Origin: Pseudooceanicola sp. HF7 | GTDB taxonomy: Bacteria > Pseudomonadota > Alphaproteobacteria > Rhodobacterales > Rhodobacteraceae | DNA: 64,000 bases | Reading direction: 5' to 3' | NCBI RefSeq assembly: GCF_011806405.1 | Contig: NZ_JAATOW010000007.1 | Location: 62,001-126,000 of the forward strand | Shown: positions 26,400-34,721 of the stretch, piece after piece | Layout: every line of letters starts with the position of its first letter | Position numbering within the stretch: position 1 is the stretch's first letter | Notes under the pieces: generated by a model | The model's input: the letters and a program-made list of their open reading frames with translations, nothing else | What the model was told of the DNA's origin: nothing | The model's database searches: none | Position numbers and translations under genes: made by a program

Positions 26400-27098
26400 T
26401 CAGGCCGCCGGGCGCGTGGTGCGCTGCTCGATCCGTTTCTCGTGTTCCCCCTGGATGATGCGATGTACGTACACCCCGGGAAGATGGATGTGATCGGGAT
26501 CGAGGCTACCGGTCGGCACGATCTCTTCTACCTCGACAACGCAGATCTTGCCACACATCGCCGCAGGAGGGTTAAAGTTACGTGCGGTTTTGCGGAAGAC
26601 AAGGTTGCCCGTGTCGTCAGCCTTCCACGCCTTGACGATGGAAAGGTCGGCAAAGATGCCCCGTTCCATGATGTAGGTCTCGCCGTCGAAGTCCTTGTGC
26701 TCCTTGCCCTCGGCGATCACCGTGCCCACACCGGTCTTGGTGTAGAAGCCCGGGATGCCCGCGCCGCCGGCCCGCATCCGCTCGGCCAGGGTGCCCTGGG
26801 GATTGAACTCAAGCTCCAGCTCGCCCGACAGGTACTGGCGCATGAACTCCGCGTTCTCGCCCACGTAGGAAGAGATCATCTTCTTCACTTGCCGGGTCTG
26901 AAGCAGGATGCCGATTCCGAAATCATCGACGCCCGCGTTGTTGGATGCGAAGGTCAGATCCTTGGTTCCGGCCTCCTTGATCGCCTGCAACAAGAGCTCA
27001 GGAATGCCGCAAAGACCGAAGCCGCCAGCGGCAATCTCCATGCCGTCGAACAACAGCCCGTCGAGCGCCTCGGCGGCCGAGCCGTATACTTTCTTCAT
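26400..27098 (-). CDS. scoA: 3-oxoacid CoA-transferase, subunit A
   Basis: The alpha subunit of the CoA-transferase, 232 residues. The glycine-rich CoA-binding signature AAGGFGLCGIPELLLQAI lies near residue 23, then ASNNAGVDDFGIG and GAGIPGFYTKTGVGT. It initiates the operon scoA - LOV kinase - scoB. Its ATG has a strong GAGGAGG site. A candidate promoter lies about 30-58 bases upstream. The substrate is probably acetoacetate, but related subunits act on other short acyl-CoAs. Confidence 0.95.
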   Translation of the reverse strand: MKKVYGSAAEALDGLLFDGMEIAAGGFGLCGIPELLLQAIKEAGTKDLTFASNNAGVDDFGIGILLQTRQVKKMISSYVGENAEFMRQYLSGELELEFNPQGTLAERMRAGGAGIPGFYTKTGVGTVIAEGKEHKDFDGETYIMERGIFADLSIVKAWKADDTGNLVFRKTARNFNPPAAMCGKICVVEVEEIVPTGSLDPDHIHLPGVYVHRIIQGEHEKRIEQRTTRPAA

Positions 27099-27127
27099 CT
27101 GGATCCTCCTCAGAATTTATTCCCCCT

Positions 27128-27156
27128 GTCATGACGCCGCAGCGCAGCGGTGTCAA
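27128..27156 (-). promoter_or_regulatory. Candidate promoter of the scoA-kinase-scoB operon
   Basis: On the minus strand a perfect -35 (TTGACA, 27156-27151), a 17-base spacer and CATGAC (27133-27128; three of six consensus positions) precede the scoA ATG by about 30 bases. The -10 is weak, so an activator may be needed. Confidence 0.35.
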
Positions 27157-27221
27157 ATTGTGGAAAATACGTAATATGCCCTGCCAGAGGGGCACTGAGG
27201 GCAATTTCGGGGCTGTTTGGG

Positions 27222-27806
27222 TCAGATGATCCGCACCTGGGTGCCGATGGGCGTGACGGCAAAGAGTTCTTCAATGGCGAAGTTGTAGAGCCCGATGCAG
27301 CCGTCGGAACTGCGCCGCCCGATCTTGCGCGTGTCATGGGTGCCGTGGATCAGGTAGGCGGGCCAGGACAGGTACATCGCGTGGGTTCCAAGCGGGTTGT
27401 CGGGGCCCGGCGGCATGTAATGCAGCTCCGGATTGCGCTCGACCATGGAGGCGGTGGGGGTCCAGTCCGGGCCGACCTTCTTGCGCACGATCTTGGTATA
27501 GCCGCGCTTTGTCAGCTCGTCGGATGCGGGAACGGAGGTGGGATAGACGCGGTAGTCCCCCTCTGCGTTCCAGTAATGCAGCGCGCGGGACGAGGTATCG
27601 GCGACGATACTGGCCACGCCCAGGCTGTCGAAGTGGTCCTGCCAGCTCTGGCTGGAGAAGGAAGAGATGTTGTGACGCGTCGCGGGGGCCGCCAGGCGGG
27701 CCGGCCGTTCGGCCATGGGCACCTGGGCCTCCTGCGCGCGCAGGGCTGTGGGCAGAAGAAGGGCCGAGGCCCCGGCGGTGATCAGGTTCCGTCGCGTGAT
27801 GGTCAT
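27222..27806 (-). CDS. L,D-transpeptidase (YkuD), probably Tat-exported
   Basis: A periplasmic transpeptidase that makes L,D cross-links in peptidoglycan or anchors proteins to it. The ATG at 27806 is chosen for its AAAAGGAG site, giving 194 residues. The N-terminus MTITRRNLITAGASALLLPT contains a twin-arginine motif (TRRNLI) before a hydrophobic stretch, consistent with Tat export. The catalytic YkuD motif is IHGTHDTRKIGRRSSDGCIG, with His and Cys in the expected HGT...SxGCIGL arrangement. It is a single gene between scoA and topA. Confidence 0.92.
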   Translation of the reverse strand: MTITRRNLITAGASALLLPTALRAQEAQVPMAERPARLAAPATRHNISSFSSQSWQDHFDSLGVASIVADTSSRALHYWNAEGDYRVYPTSVPASDELTKRGYTKIVRKKVGPDWTPTASMVERNPELHYMPPGPDNPLGTHAMYLSWPAYLIHGTHDTRKIGRRSSDGCIGLYNFAIEELFAVTPIGTQVRII

Positions 27807-27960
27807 GCTCTGCTCCTTTTTTCGGCAGCGTCTCTCTGGCGCTCGCGCGGAGACTGCTCCAAGGCGGGCCCTGCGTCCATCGCCACGCCTGTAAAGACGG
27901 GTATGGTCATCTATATGCCACCACGCGAATGTGACGCCCGGAGAGCACCGCGTGAGCACG

Positions 27961-27983
27961 AAAAAGGGGCCGCCAGGGCCCCT
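27961..27983 (-). terminator. Rho-independent terminator of topA
   Basis: On the minus strand AGGGGCC (27983-27977) and GGCCCCT (27971-27965) form a 7-bp stem with a 5-base loop followed by five T residues (27965-27961), 26 bases after the topA stop. Confidence 0.85.
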
Positions 27984-28008
27984 GTTCCGGTTCTGCCTCG
28001 CCTATGGC

Positions 28009-30711
28009 TCAGCCGGTGGTTTCATCCGACGTGTCTTCATCGGACTTGCTGGCCGCGGATTTCTTCGCCCCGGTCTTGGCGGCGGTCTTCTTGGCCGGAG
28101 CCTTCTTTGCCGGGGCTTTCTTCGCCGCTGTTTTCTTGGCCGGTGCCTTCTTCGCGGCGGCCTTCTTGGGCGCCGCTTTCCGCGTGGTCTTCTTGCCGGA
28201 CTTGGCGGCGCGTTCCTCGATCAGGGCGACGGCCTGTTCCATGGTCAGATCACCGGGCTCCACCTCCTTGGGGATGGTGGCGTTGATCTTTTCCCATTTC
28301 ACGTAGGGCCCGTATTTCCCGTCGTAGATCGCGATCGGCCCACCGCTGTCGGGGTGTTCGCCCATCTCGCGGATCGGGGTCGCAGCAGCGCCCCGTCCCT
28401 TGCGGGAGGCAACCTTTTCCGCCAGCAGCTGGACCGCGCGGTTCATGCCAACGGTCCAGACGTCCTCGATCCCCTCGAGGTTGGCATTGGTGCCACCCCG
28501 GTCGGACGTCGTGTCGGCGTGTTTCAGGTAGGGCCCGTAACGCCCGATATTGGCCCAGACATTCACCCCGTCTTCCGGGTGCGTGCCCAGCAGGCGCGGC
28601 AGTTCCAGCAGCTTCACGCCCTGTTCCAGCGTCAGCTCTTCGGGCTGCCACTCCTTGGGTACCGACTGGCGGGGCGGCTTCTTGACCTCTTCAGTCACGG
28701 GACCGCGCTGTACATAGGGGCCGAAGCGGCCCTTGAAGATGCGGATCTCATCGCCCTGGTCTTCGCCCAGCAGCTTGCCCTCGGGCGGGATCGCGCTGGC
28801 CTCTGCCTCTGCATCGGGGGGACCGAAGGGGCGGGTGTAGCGGCATTCGGGGTAGTTCGAGCAGCCGATGAAGGCGCCGCCCGACCGCGCGGTGCGCATC
28901 GACAGGCGACCCTTGCCGCAGTTCGGGCACAGGCGCGGGTCGCCACCGTCCGGCAGCGGGGGGAACAGGTGCGGTTCCAGGACCTCGTTGATCTTCTCCA
29001 GCACATCGGTGATGCGCAGTTCCGAGGTCTCCTCGATCGCGGCAGAGAAATCGCGCCAGAAGCGCCGCAGCACTTCCTTGTAATCGCGTTCACCGGCGGA
29101 AACGTCGTCCAGTTCTTCTTCCAAGTCGGCGGTGAAGTCGTATTCGACGTACTTCTTGAAGTAGTTCGACAGGAAGGCAATCACCAGCCGCCCCTTGTCT
29201 TCGGGGATCAGGCGGTTCTTGTCCTTGATGACATAGCCGCGGTCCTGGATCGTCGTGACGATGGAGGCATAGGTCGAGGGGCGGCCGATGCCCAGCTCTT
29301 CCATGCGCTTGACCAGCGTCGCCTCTGTGTAGCGTGGCGGGGGCTGGGTGAAGTGCTGCTCCGGCGTGACCTTGCGCTTCTCTGCGCTTTCGCCCTGGCT
29401 GACCTGGGGCAGGCGCTTGTCATCGTCATCGGTGACCGCGTCATCGCGGCCTTCCTCGTAGACCCGCAGGAAGCCGTCGAACAGGACCACCTGGCCGGTG
29501 GCGCGCAGTTCCACCTGGCCATCGGAGCTGCCGACATCCACCGTGGTCCGCTCAAGGCGCGCGCCTTCCATCTGGCAGGCCAGCGTGCGCTTCCAGATCA
29601 GGTCATAAAGCTTGCGCTGGTCCGCGTCCTGGATCTTCAGCGCGGCGGCGTCCTTGGTCATGTCCGTCGGGCGGATACATTCGTGCGCTTCCTGGGCGTT
29701 CTTGGCCTTGTTCTTGTAGACTCGCGGGCTGCCGGGCACGTATTCCGCGCCGTAGCGGTCCTTGATCGCCTCGCGTGCGGCCGTCACGGCCTCGGGGGCC
29801 ATGTCGATACCATCGGTCCGCATGTAGGTAATGTAGCCTGCCTCGTAGAGCCGCTGCGCGGTGCTCATGGTCTGACGGGCCCCCATGGAGAACTTGCGGC
29901 TGGCTTCCTGCTGCAGGGTCGAGGTCATGAAGGGCGGGCTGGGATTGCGGGAGGCAGGCTTTGCCTCGACCGATTTGACGCTCAGGTCACGGCTGTTGAT
30001 CGCCTGCACCGCAAGGCTGGCGGTGGTTTCGTTGTCCAGGTCGAAGCGGTCCAGCTTCTTGCCGCCGAAGACGGTCAGGCGGGCTTCATATTCCTGGCCG
30101 CGCGGCGTGGCCAGGATCGCCTTGACGGACCAGTATTCCCGGGCCTTGAAGGCCTCGATCTCCATCTCGCGCTCGACGATCAGGCGCAGGCAGACCGATT
30201 GCACGCGGCCGGCGGATTTCGCGCCGGGCAGCTTGCGCCAGAGCACCGGCGACAGGTTGAAGCCGACCAGGTAGTCAAGCGCGCGGCGGGCCAGGTAGGC
30301 CTCGACCAGCGGGGCGTCGACCTGGCGGGGGTTCTGCATGGCTTCTGTGACGGCGGCCTTGGTGATCGCGTTGAAGACAACCCGGCTGACCGGCGTGTCC
30401 TTCTTGATCGCCTTGCGCTTGCGCAGCGCCTCTTCAAGGTGCCAGGAAATCGCCTCCCCCTCGCGGTCGGGGTCAGTTGCGAGGATCAGCGCATTGTCGT
30501 CCTTCAGCGCATCGGCGATGGCCTTCACGTGTTTGCGAGAGTCGCTCGCGATCTCCCAGAGCATCTCGAAATCATGCTCTGTATCGACGGAACCATCCTT
30601 GGGCGGCAGGTCCCGAACGTGCCCGTAAGAGGCCAGGACGGTGTAGTCAGAGCCCAGATACTTGTTGATTGTCTTGGCCTTGGCAGGAGATTCAACAACA
30701 ACGACGGGCAT
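28009..30711 (-). CDS. topA: DNA topoisomerase I
   Basis: Type IA topoisomerase that relaxes negative supercoils, about 900 residues. The start at ATG 30711 (MPVVVVESPAKAKTINKYLG) has AAAGGA eight bases upstream; an ATG 19 codons earlier is less likely. The Toprim domain includes LILATDPDREGEAISWHL, and the catalytic Tyr lies in AGYITYMRTDGIDM. One clear C-terminal zinc ribbon is present (LCPNCGKGRLSMR, then CSNYPECRYT), followed by repeated GRYGPYLK/GKYGPYVKW modules. The last ~55 residues are a histone-H1-like Lys/Ala repeat (APKKAAAKKAPAKK type) ending in an acidic tip. Its expected role is DNA affinity. Confidence 0.97.
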   Translation of the reverse strand: MPVVVVESPAKAKTINKYLGSDYTVLASYGHVRDLPPKDGSVDTEHDFEMLWEIASDSRKHVKAIADALKDDNALILATDPDREGEAISWHLEEALRKRKAIKKDTPVSRVVFNAITKAAVTEAMQNPRQVDAPLVEAYLARRALDYLVGFNLSPVLWRKLPGAKSAGRVQSVCLRLIVEREMEIEAFKAREYWSVKAILATPRGQEYEARLTVFGGKKLDRFDLDNETTASLAVQAINSRDLSVKSVEAKPASRNPSPPFMTSTLQQEASRKFSMGARQTMSTAQRLYEAGYITYMRTDGIDMAPEAVTAAREAIKDRYGAEYVPGSPRVYKNKAKNAQEAHECIRPTDMTKDAAALKIQDADQRKLYDLIWKRTLACQMEGARLERTTVDVGSSDGQVELRATGQVVLFDGFLRVYEEGRDDAVTDDDDKRLPQVSQGESAEKRKVTPEQHFTQPPPRYTEATLVKRMEELGIGRPSTYASIVTTIQDRGYVIKDKNRLIPEDKGRLVIAFLSNYFKKYVEYDFTADLEEELDDVSAGERDYKEVLRRFWRDFSAAIEETSELRITDVLEKINEVLEPHLFPPLPDGGDPRLCPNCGKGRLSMRTARSGGAFIGCSNYPECRYTRPFGPPDAEAEASAIPPEGKLLGEDQGDEIRIFKGRFGPYVQRGPVTEEVKKPPRQSVPKEWQPEELTLEQGVKLLELPRLLGTHPEDGVNVWANIGRYGPYLKHADTTSDRGGTNANLEGIEDVWTVGMNRAVQLLAEKVASRKGRGAAATPIREMGEHPDSGGPIAIYDGKYGPYVKWEKINATIPKEVEPGDLTMEQAVALIEERAAKSGKKTTRKAAPKKAAAKKAPAKKTAAKKAPAKKAPAKKTAAKTGAKKSAASKSDEDTSDETTG

Positions 30712-30888
30712 CCGGGTTCCTTTCGCTTGGCGTCTCACGACTGAGTTCACGCCTTGGCGGCGGAACATGTGGGGTCGGGGACCCGGTTGTCAATGGAGCC
30801 ATTTTGCGGCGGGTGCAAGAGAGGTGAAGCGCTTGTGAGCTGTGGGAGGGCCCGGAAGAGCCTGTGAAAGTGGCAGGAATACGCGCGC

Positions 30889-32052
30889 TCAGGGCACGAC
30901 GGCGATGAAGCCGCCGGGCTGCCGTTCGATCCGGCCTTCAAGTTCCAGGTCGGTCAGCACGGGCGTCAGGGTGCTGGCCGGGACCGCGACGTTGCGGATC
31001 AGCTCATCCTCCTGCAGCGGGTAGGGGCCCAGCTTTTCCAGGATCTGCGCATGAAGCGCGAGGGAGCGCTCCAGCGCGGCTTCCGGGGGGACCTCTGCCG
31101 GTTTCTGCGGCGCGGGCTGCGGCGCCCGGCGGGCAGGGGGCCTTGGCTCGGGCAGGGAGTATTGCTCGGGGCCGAGCGCCTCGATCACGTCGCTGGCGTT
31201 GCGCACCAGGACGGCCCCGTCCCGGATCAGCATGTTGCAGCCCGCGGCTCGCGGATCGAAGGGGTGACCGGGGACGGCCATCACGTCCCGCCCCTGGTCC
31301 AGGGCAGTGCGCGCGGTGATGAGGGAACCGGACCGACCGGCGGCCTCGATCACCACGACGGCGCGCGAAAGCCCGGCCACCAGCCGGTTGCGGGCCGGGA
31401 AATGGCGGGCCGCGGGGGCGAAGCCCATCGGCTGCTCAGAGATCCGCAGCCCGTTCCGGGCGATCCGGGCAGAGAGGTCCGCGTTTTCCTTGGGATATAT
31501 CGTGTCGACGCCGCCGGCCTGAACGGCGACGGTGCCGCTGCGCAGGGCGGCCTCATGGGCTTCGGCATCCACGCCGCGCGCCAGACCCGAGACCACGACA
31601 TAGCCCGCGTCCCCAAGGTCCCGCGCCAAGGCCTTGGCCATGCGCAGCCCCAGGGAAGAGGCCGCCCTTGCGCCGACGACGGCGATCATCTGTGCATTCA
31701 GAAGCTCCGGTCGCCCCAGGACCCAGAGCATCGGAGGCGGGTCGTTCAGATCCAGAAGCTGCTTGGGATAGCCCGGCCCGCCGACGAACAGCAGATGCGC
31801 CCCGTTGCGGTGGCCACGCGCCAGTTCCTGTTCCGCGACCGACATGGGGCAGGGGCTGTACTTCTCTACTCCGGCGGCACGGGCGATTTCGGGAAGGTGA
31901 TCCAGCGCGGCCTCCGCGCTGCCGTGCTCTGCCATGAGCCGGTAGAAACTGGAGATGCCGATACGCCTGGATCGCAAGAGACGGAGCCACGCCAACCGGG
32001 CATCTTCCGTGGTGGGTGGGAGTGGGGGGTGAGTGGAAGGATGTAAATCCAC
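30889..32052 (-). CDS. dprA: DNA-processing protein DprA
   Basis: DprA protects incoming single-stranded DNA and loads RecA in natural transformation. The 387-residue protein has an N-terminal SAM-like region (about 15-75), the extended Rossmann fold (VVGARAASSLGLRMAKALAR; SGLARGVDAEAHEAALR; FPARNRLVAGLSRAVVVIEA) and a C-terminal winged-helix DML1-like domain (KLGPYPLQEDELIRN, ending GGFIAVVP). A Pro-rich linker at about 300-325 joins them. It lies upstream of topA on the same strand, 177 bases away. Other competence genes are not in the window. Confidence 0.95.
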   Translation of the reverse strand: MDLHPSTHPPLPPTTEDARLAWLRLLRSRRIGISSFYRLMAEHGSAEAALDHLPEIARAAGVEKYSPCPMSVAEQELARGHRNGAHLLFVGGPGYPKQLLDLNDPPPMLWVLGRPELLNAQMIAVVGARAASSLGLRMAKALARDLGDAGYVVVSGLARGVDAEAHEAALRSGTVAVQAGGVDTIYPKENADLSARIARNGLRISEQPMGFAPAARHFPARNRLVAGLSRAVVVIEAAGRSGSLITARTALDQGRDVMAVPGHPFDPRAAGCNMLIRDGAVLVRNASDVIEALGPEQYSLPEPRPPARRAPQPAPQKPAEVPPEAALERSLALHAQILEKLGPYPLQEDELIRNVAVPASTLTPVLTDLELEGRIERQPGGFIAVVP

Positions 32053-32176
32053 GACCGTCGTGACTCCGCCTGCTTGCAGAACCCTTGTACGGCTTTGTTG
32101 GTTAAATAACGGTAAAGACTATACGGCACCGGCTTGCGCCCCCTGCGATGTCCGGTCGCAGGGGGCGCACCTAGCG

Positions 32177-33598
32177 TCAGGTGCCCGAACCGCCGACGGT
32201 CAGACCGCCGATCAGGACGGTCGGCTGGCCGACGCCCACGGGCACCCACTGGCCCGCCTTGCCGCAGTTGCCCATGCCGGGATCCAGCGCCATGTCGTTG
32301 CCTAGGGCGCGAATCCGCTTCATCGCCTCCGGTCCGTCACCGATCAGCGTCGCGCCCTTCACCGGGGCCACGCGCTTGCCGTCCTTGATCAGGTAGGCCT
32401 CCGTGCAGGAGAAGACGAACTTGCCCGAGGTGATGTCGACCTGGCCGCCGCCGAATCCCACCGCGTGGATGCCGTCCTTCATGTCGGCCACGATATCATC
32501 GGGGTTGGTATCGCCGCCCAGCATGTAGGTATTGGTCATGCGCGGCATCGGCGCATGGGCGTAGCTTTCGCGCCGTCCGTTGCCGGTGGCCTCAACCCCC
32601 ATGAGCCGCGCATTCTGACGGTCCTGCATGTAGCCCACCAGCACGCCGTCTTCGATCAGGACGTTCCTGCCGCTTGGCGTGCCCTCGTCATCCACGGTGA
32701 TGGAGCCGCGGCGATCCGGGATCGTCCCGTCATCCAGCACGGTCACCCCGCGGGAGGCCACCTGCTGGCCGATCAGCCCGGAAAAGGCCGAGGCGCCCTT
32801 GCGGTTGAAATCGCCCTCAAGCCCGTGGCCGACGGCTTCGTGCAGCATGACGCCGGGCCAGCCCGGCCCAAGGACCACGTCCATGATGCCGGCGGGGGCG
32901 GGAATCGCCTCAAGGTTCACGAGCGCCACGCGTAGGGCCTCGCGCGCCTTGGACTGCCAGTCCGCTGCTTCAAGCAGCCCGTCCAGCGCGATCCGCCCGC
33001 CGCCGCCCGCGGTGCCGGTCTGGCGCTGCCCGTCCTGCTCCACGATGACAGAGACGTTCACGCGGGTCATCGGGCGCACATCGCGTACGATTCCGCCTTC
33101 GGGGCGCAGGATCTCTACTTCCTGGCAGGAGGCGGCGATGGTGGCGCTGACCTGCACGACACGGGGGTCCAGGTCACGGCAGAAGGCGTCGATTTCCCTC
33201 AGGGTGTCGACTTTTACCGGAAAGCTGTGCCCGGCGATGGGATCGAGGTCAGCATAAAGGTGTCGGTTCGTGGCGCGGGGCGGGGGGGCCATGACGCCGC
33301 CGCCACCGCCAACGGCAAGGCGCGCGGTCTCCACCGCCCGCTTCAGCGCACTTTCGGAGATGTCGGTGGCATGGGCATAGCCGGCCACCTCTCCGCGCAC
33401 GGCCCGCAGGCCGAATCCCTCTGCCGCGTCGTAAGAGGCGGTTTTTACGCGACCGTCATCAAAATGCAGCATTTCGGAGCGCCGACGCTCCAGGAAGAGT
33501 TCGCCGTCATCGGCGCCTGCCACCGCGTCACGCAGCAGGGAAAGGGCCTTTCCCTCATCAAGCATGCTCTCGAAGGGGCGAAAAGGGGTGTCTGGCAT
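32177..33598 (-). CDS. tldD: Metalloprotease TldD
   Basis: TldD, with its partner TldE/PmbA, is a zinc protease that processes small peptides (for example microcin B17 precursors and CcdA). The metal-binding HEAVGHGLEGD is clear near residue 250. Family blocks such as GDTNPDDIVADMKDGIHAV and the C-terminal GMGNCGKAGQWVPVGVGQP are present. I prefer the ATG at 33598 (MPDTPFRPFESMLDEG; 473 residues), which follows AAAGG; an ATG eight codons earlier (33622) is possible. It diverges from the cytochrome oxidase operon; pmbA is not adjacent. Confidence 0.94.
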   Translation of the reverse strand: MPDTPFRPFESMLDEGKALSLLRDAVAGADDGELFLERRRSEMLHFDDGRVKTASYDAAEGFGLRAVRGEVAGYAHATDISESALKRAVETARLAVGGGGGVMAPPPRATNRHLYADLDPIAGHSFPVKVDTLREIDAFCRDLDPRVVQVSATIAASCQEVEILRPEGGIVRDVRPMTRVNVSVIVEQDGQRQTGTAGGGGRIALDGLLEAADWQSKAREALRVALVNLEAIPAPAGIMDVVLGPGWPGVMLHEAVGHGLEGDFNRKGASAFSGLIGQQVASRGVTVLDDGTIPDRRGSITVDDEGTPSGRNVLIEDGVLVGYMQDRQNARLMGVEATGNGRRESYAHAPMPRMTNTYMLGGDTNPDDIVADMKDGIHAVGFGGGQVDITSGKFVFSCTEAYLIKDGKRVAPVKGATLIGDGPEAMKRIRALGNDMALDPGMGNCGKAGQWVPVGVGQPTVLIGGLTVGGSGT

Positions 33599-33650
33599 GG
33601 TTTGGGCAGCCTTTCTGGTCATGGCGAACAGGTCACGGGTAAGATATTTC

Positions 33651-33664
33651 TTGATCTAAATCAA
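33651..33664. promoter_or_regulatory. Perfect FNR/FnrL box upstream of ctaC
   Basis: TTGATCTAAATCAA is an exact match to the FNR half-site palindrome TTGAT-N4-ATCAA. It lies 128 bases before the ctaC ATG and 53 bases before the divergent tldD start. In Rhodobacter relatives FnrL controls respiratory oxidases by oxygen. The position well upstream of ctaC leaves activation or repression open. A possible -35/-10 pair for ctaC (TTGTTG 33692, TATGGT 33713) is weak. Confidence 0.8.
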
Positions 33665-33791
33665 AAAAGCGTCCGTTTGCCGCAAGACCGATTGTTGTTC
33701 TGCGTGCGAGAATATGGTTTTAAACGGCGACAGACAACGGGAGCGATCCCGGCTGACCAAAGCGACACGCAGCAATTGATCAGGGTGACCG

Positions 33792-34625
33792 ATGCGACTC
33801 TTGAAACCTTTCCTGGCCTTTCTGGCCGCGTTCACGGCCCTTCCCGCTTTCGCGCAAGAGCTGGAGACCATCGGCAAACCCCATTCGGGTGGAATCGGCT
33901 TCCAGCCGGCCGCAACCGAATTGGCCCGTGACCTTCACTGGCTCGACGGGATGCTGCTGGCGATCATCACGATCATCGTGGTTTTCGTCACCGGCCTGCT
34001 GGTCTTCTGCATCGTGCGGTACAACAAGCGCGCGAACCCGACCGCGGCAAAATTCACCCACAACTCCCCGCTGGAGATTGCATGGACGATCGTTCCGATC
34101 GTGATCCTGCTCTTCGTGCTGGCCTTCTCCCTGCCCACGCTGTTCAAGCAGCAGGAGATCCCGGATGGCGACATCCATATCAAGGTGACCGGCAACCAGT
34201 GGTACTGGAGCTACGAATACACAGATGACGACATCGCCTTCGACGGCTTCATGCTGCCCAAGGAAGACCTGGCCAGCTACGGCTACGCCTCTGACGAATA
34301 CCTGCTGGCGACCGATACCGCCGTGGTCGTGCCCGTCGGGCAGGTCGTCGTGATGACCGTCACCGGCTCTGACGTGATCCACTCCTGGACCATCCCGGCC
34401 TTCGGCGTGAAGCAGGACGCGGTGCCAGGCCGCCTGGCGCAACTGTGGTTCGCCGCGGAACGCGAAGGCGTCTACTTCGGCCAGTGTTCCGAGCTTTGCG
34501 GCAAGGACCACGCCTATATGCCGATCACGGTGAAAGTGGTGGACCAGGCAACCTACGACGCCTGGAAGGCCGCCAGCCAGGACGCCGGTCAGTTCGTGCC
34601 GCTGTCCCAGCTGACCACCAGCTGA
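33792..34625 (+). CDS. ctaC: Cytochrome c oxidase subunit II
   Basis: Subunit II carries the CuA centre that accepts electrons from cytochrome c. The 277-residue precursor has a signal peptide ([19 protein letters not shown]), two membrane helices (about 53-77 and 95-118) and a periplasmic cupredoxin domain. The CuA ligands are visible: His in [14 protein letters not shown], then [12 protein letters not shown] (Cys, Cys, His, Met). The conserved aromatic electron-entry patch is QWYWSYEY. It opens the oxidase assembly operon behind an FNR box. Subunit I (ctaD) is not in the window. Confidence 0.97.
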   Translation: MRLLKPFLAFLAAFTALPAFAQELETIGKPHSGGIGFQPAATELARDLHWLDGMLLAIITIIVVFVTGLLVFCIVRYNKRANPTAAKFTHNSPLEIAWTIVPIVILLFVLAFSLPTLFKQQEIPDGDIHIKVTGNQWYWSYEYTDDDIAFDGFMLPKEDLASYGYASDEYLLATDTAVVVPVGQVVVMTVTGSDVIHSWTIPAFGVKQDAVPGRLAQLWFAAEREGVYFGQCSELCGKDHAYMPITVKVVDQATYDAWKAASQDAGQFVPLSQLTTS

Positions 34626-34650
34626 TCCGCGCTTCCCGGCGCTGCCGGAC

Positions 34651-34696
34651 AAGGATATCCTTCGGGGGCCCTGAACCTGTGACAGGTAGGGGCCCC
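34651..34696 (+). other. Palindrome and long hairpin between ctaC and ctaB
   Basis: A perfect palindrome AAGGATATCCTT (34651-34662) precedes a two-tier hairpin: outer arms GGGGCCC (34665-34671) and GGGCCCC (34690-34696), inner arms ACCTGT (34675-34680) and ACAGGT (34682-34687). No T-run follows. It may act as an RNA-processing or partial attenuation site, separating the structural subunit gene from assembly-factor genes. Confidence 0.5.
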
Positions 34697-34721
34697 TGAA
34701 TCCGAACAGAAAGACCCAACG

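Noticed and set aside
27931-30744. Very long plus-strand open frame (about 937 codons) opposite topA
   Set aside because: It is antisense to a textbook topoisomerase and its residues are low-complexity and non-homologous; high GC at third positions removes stop codons from the opposite strand.
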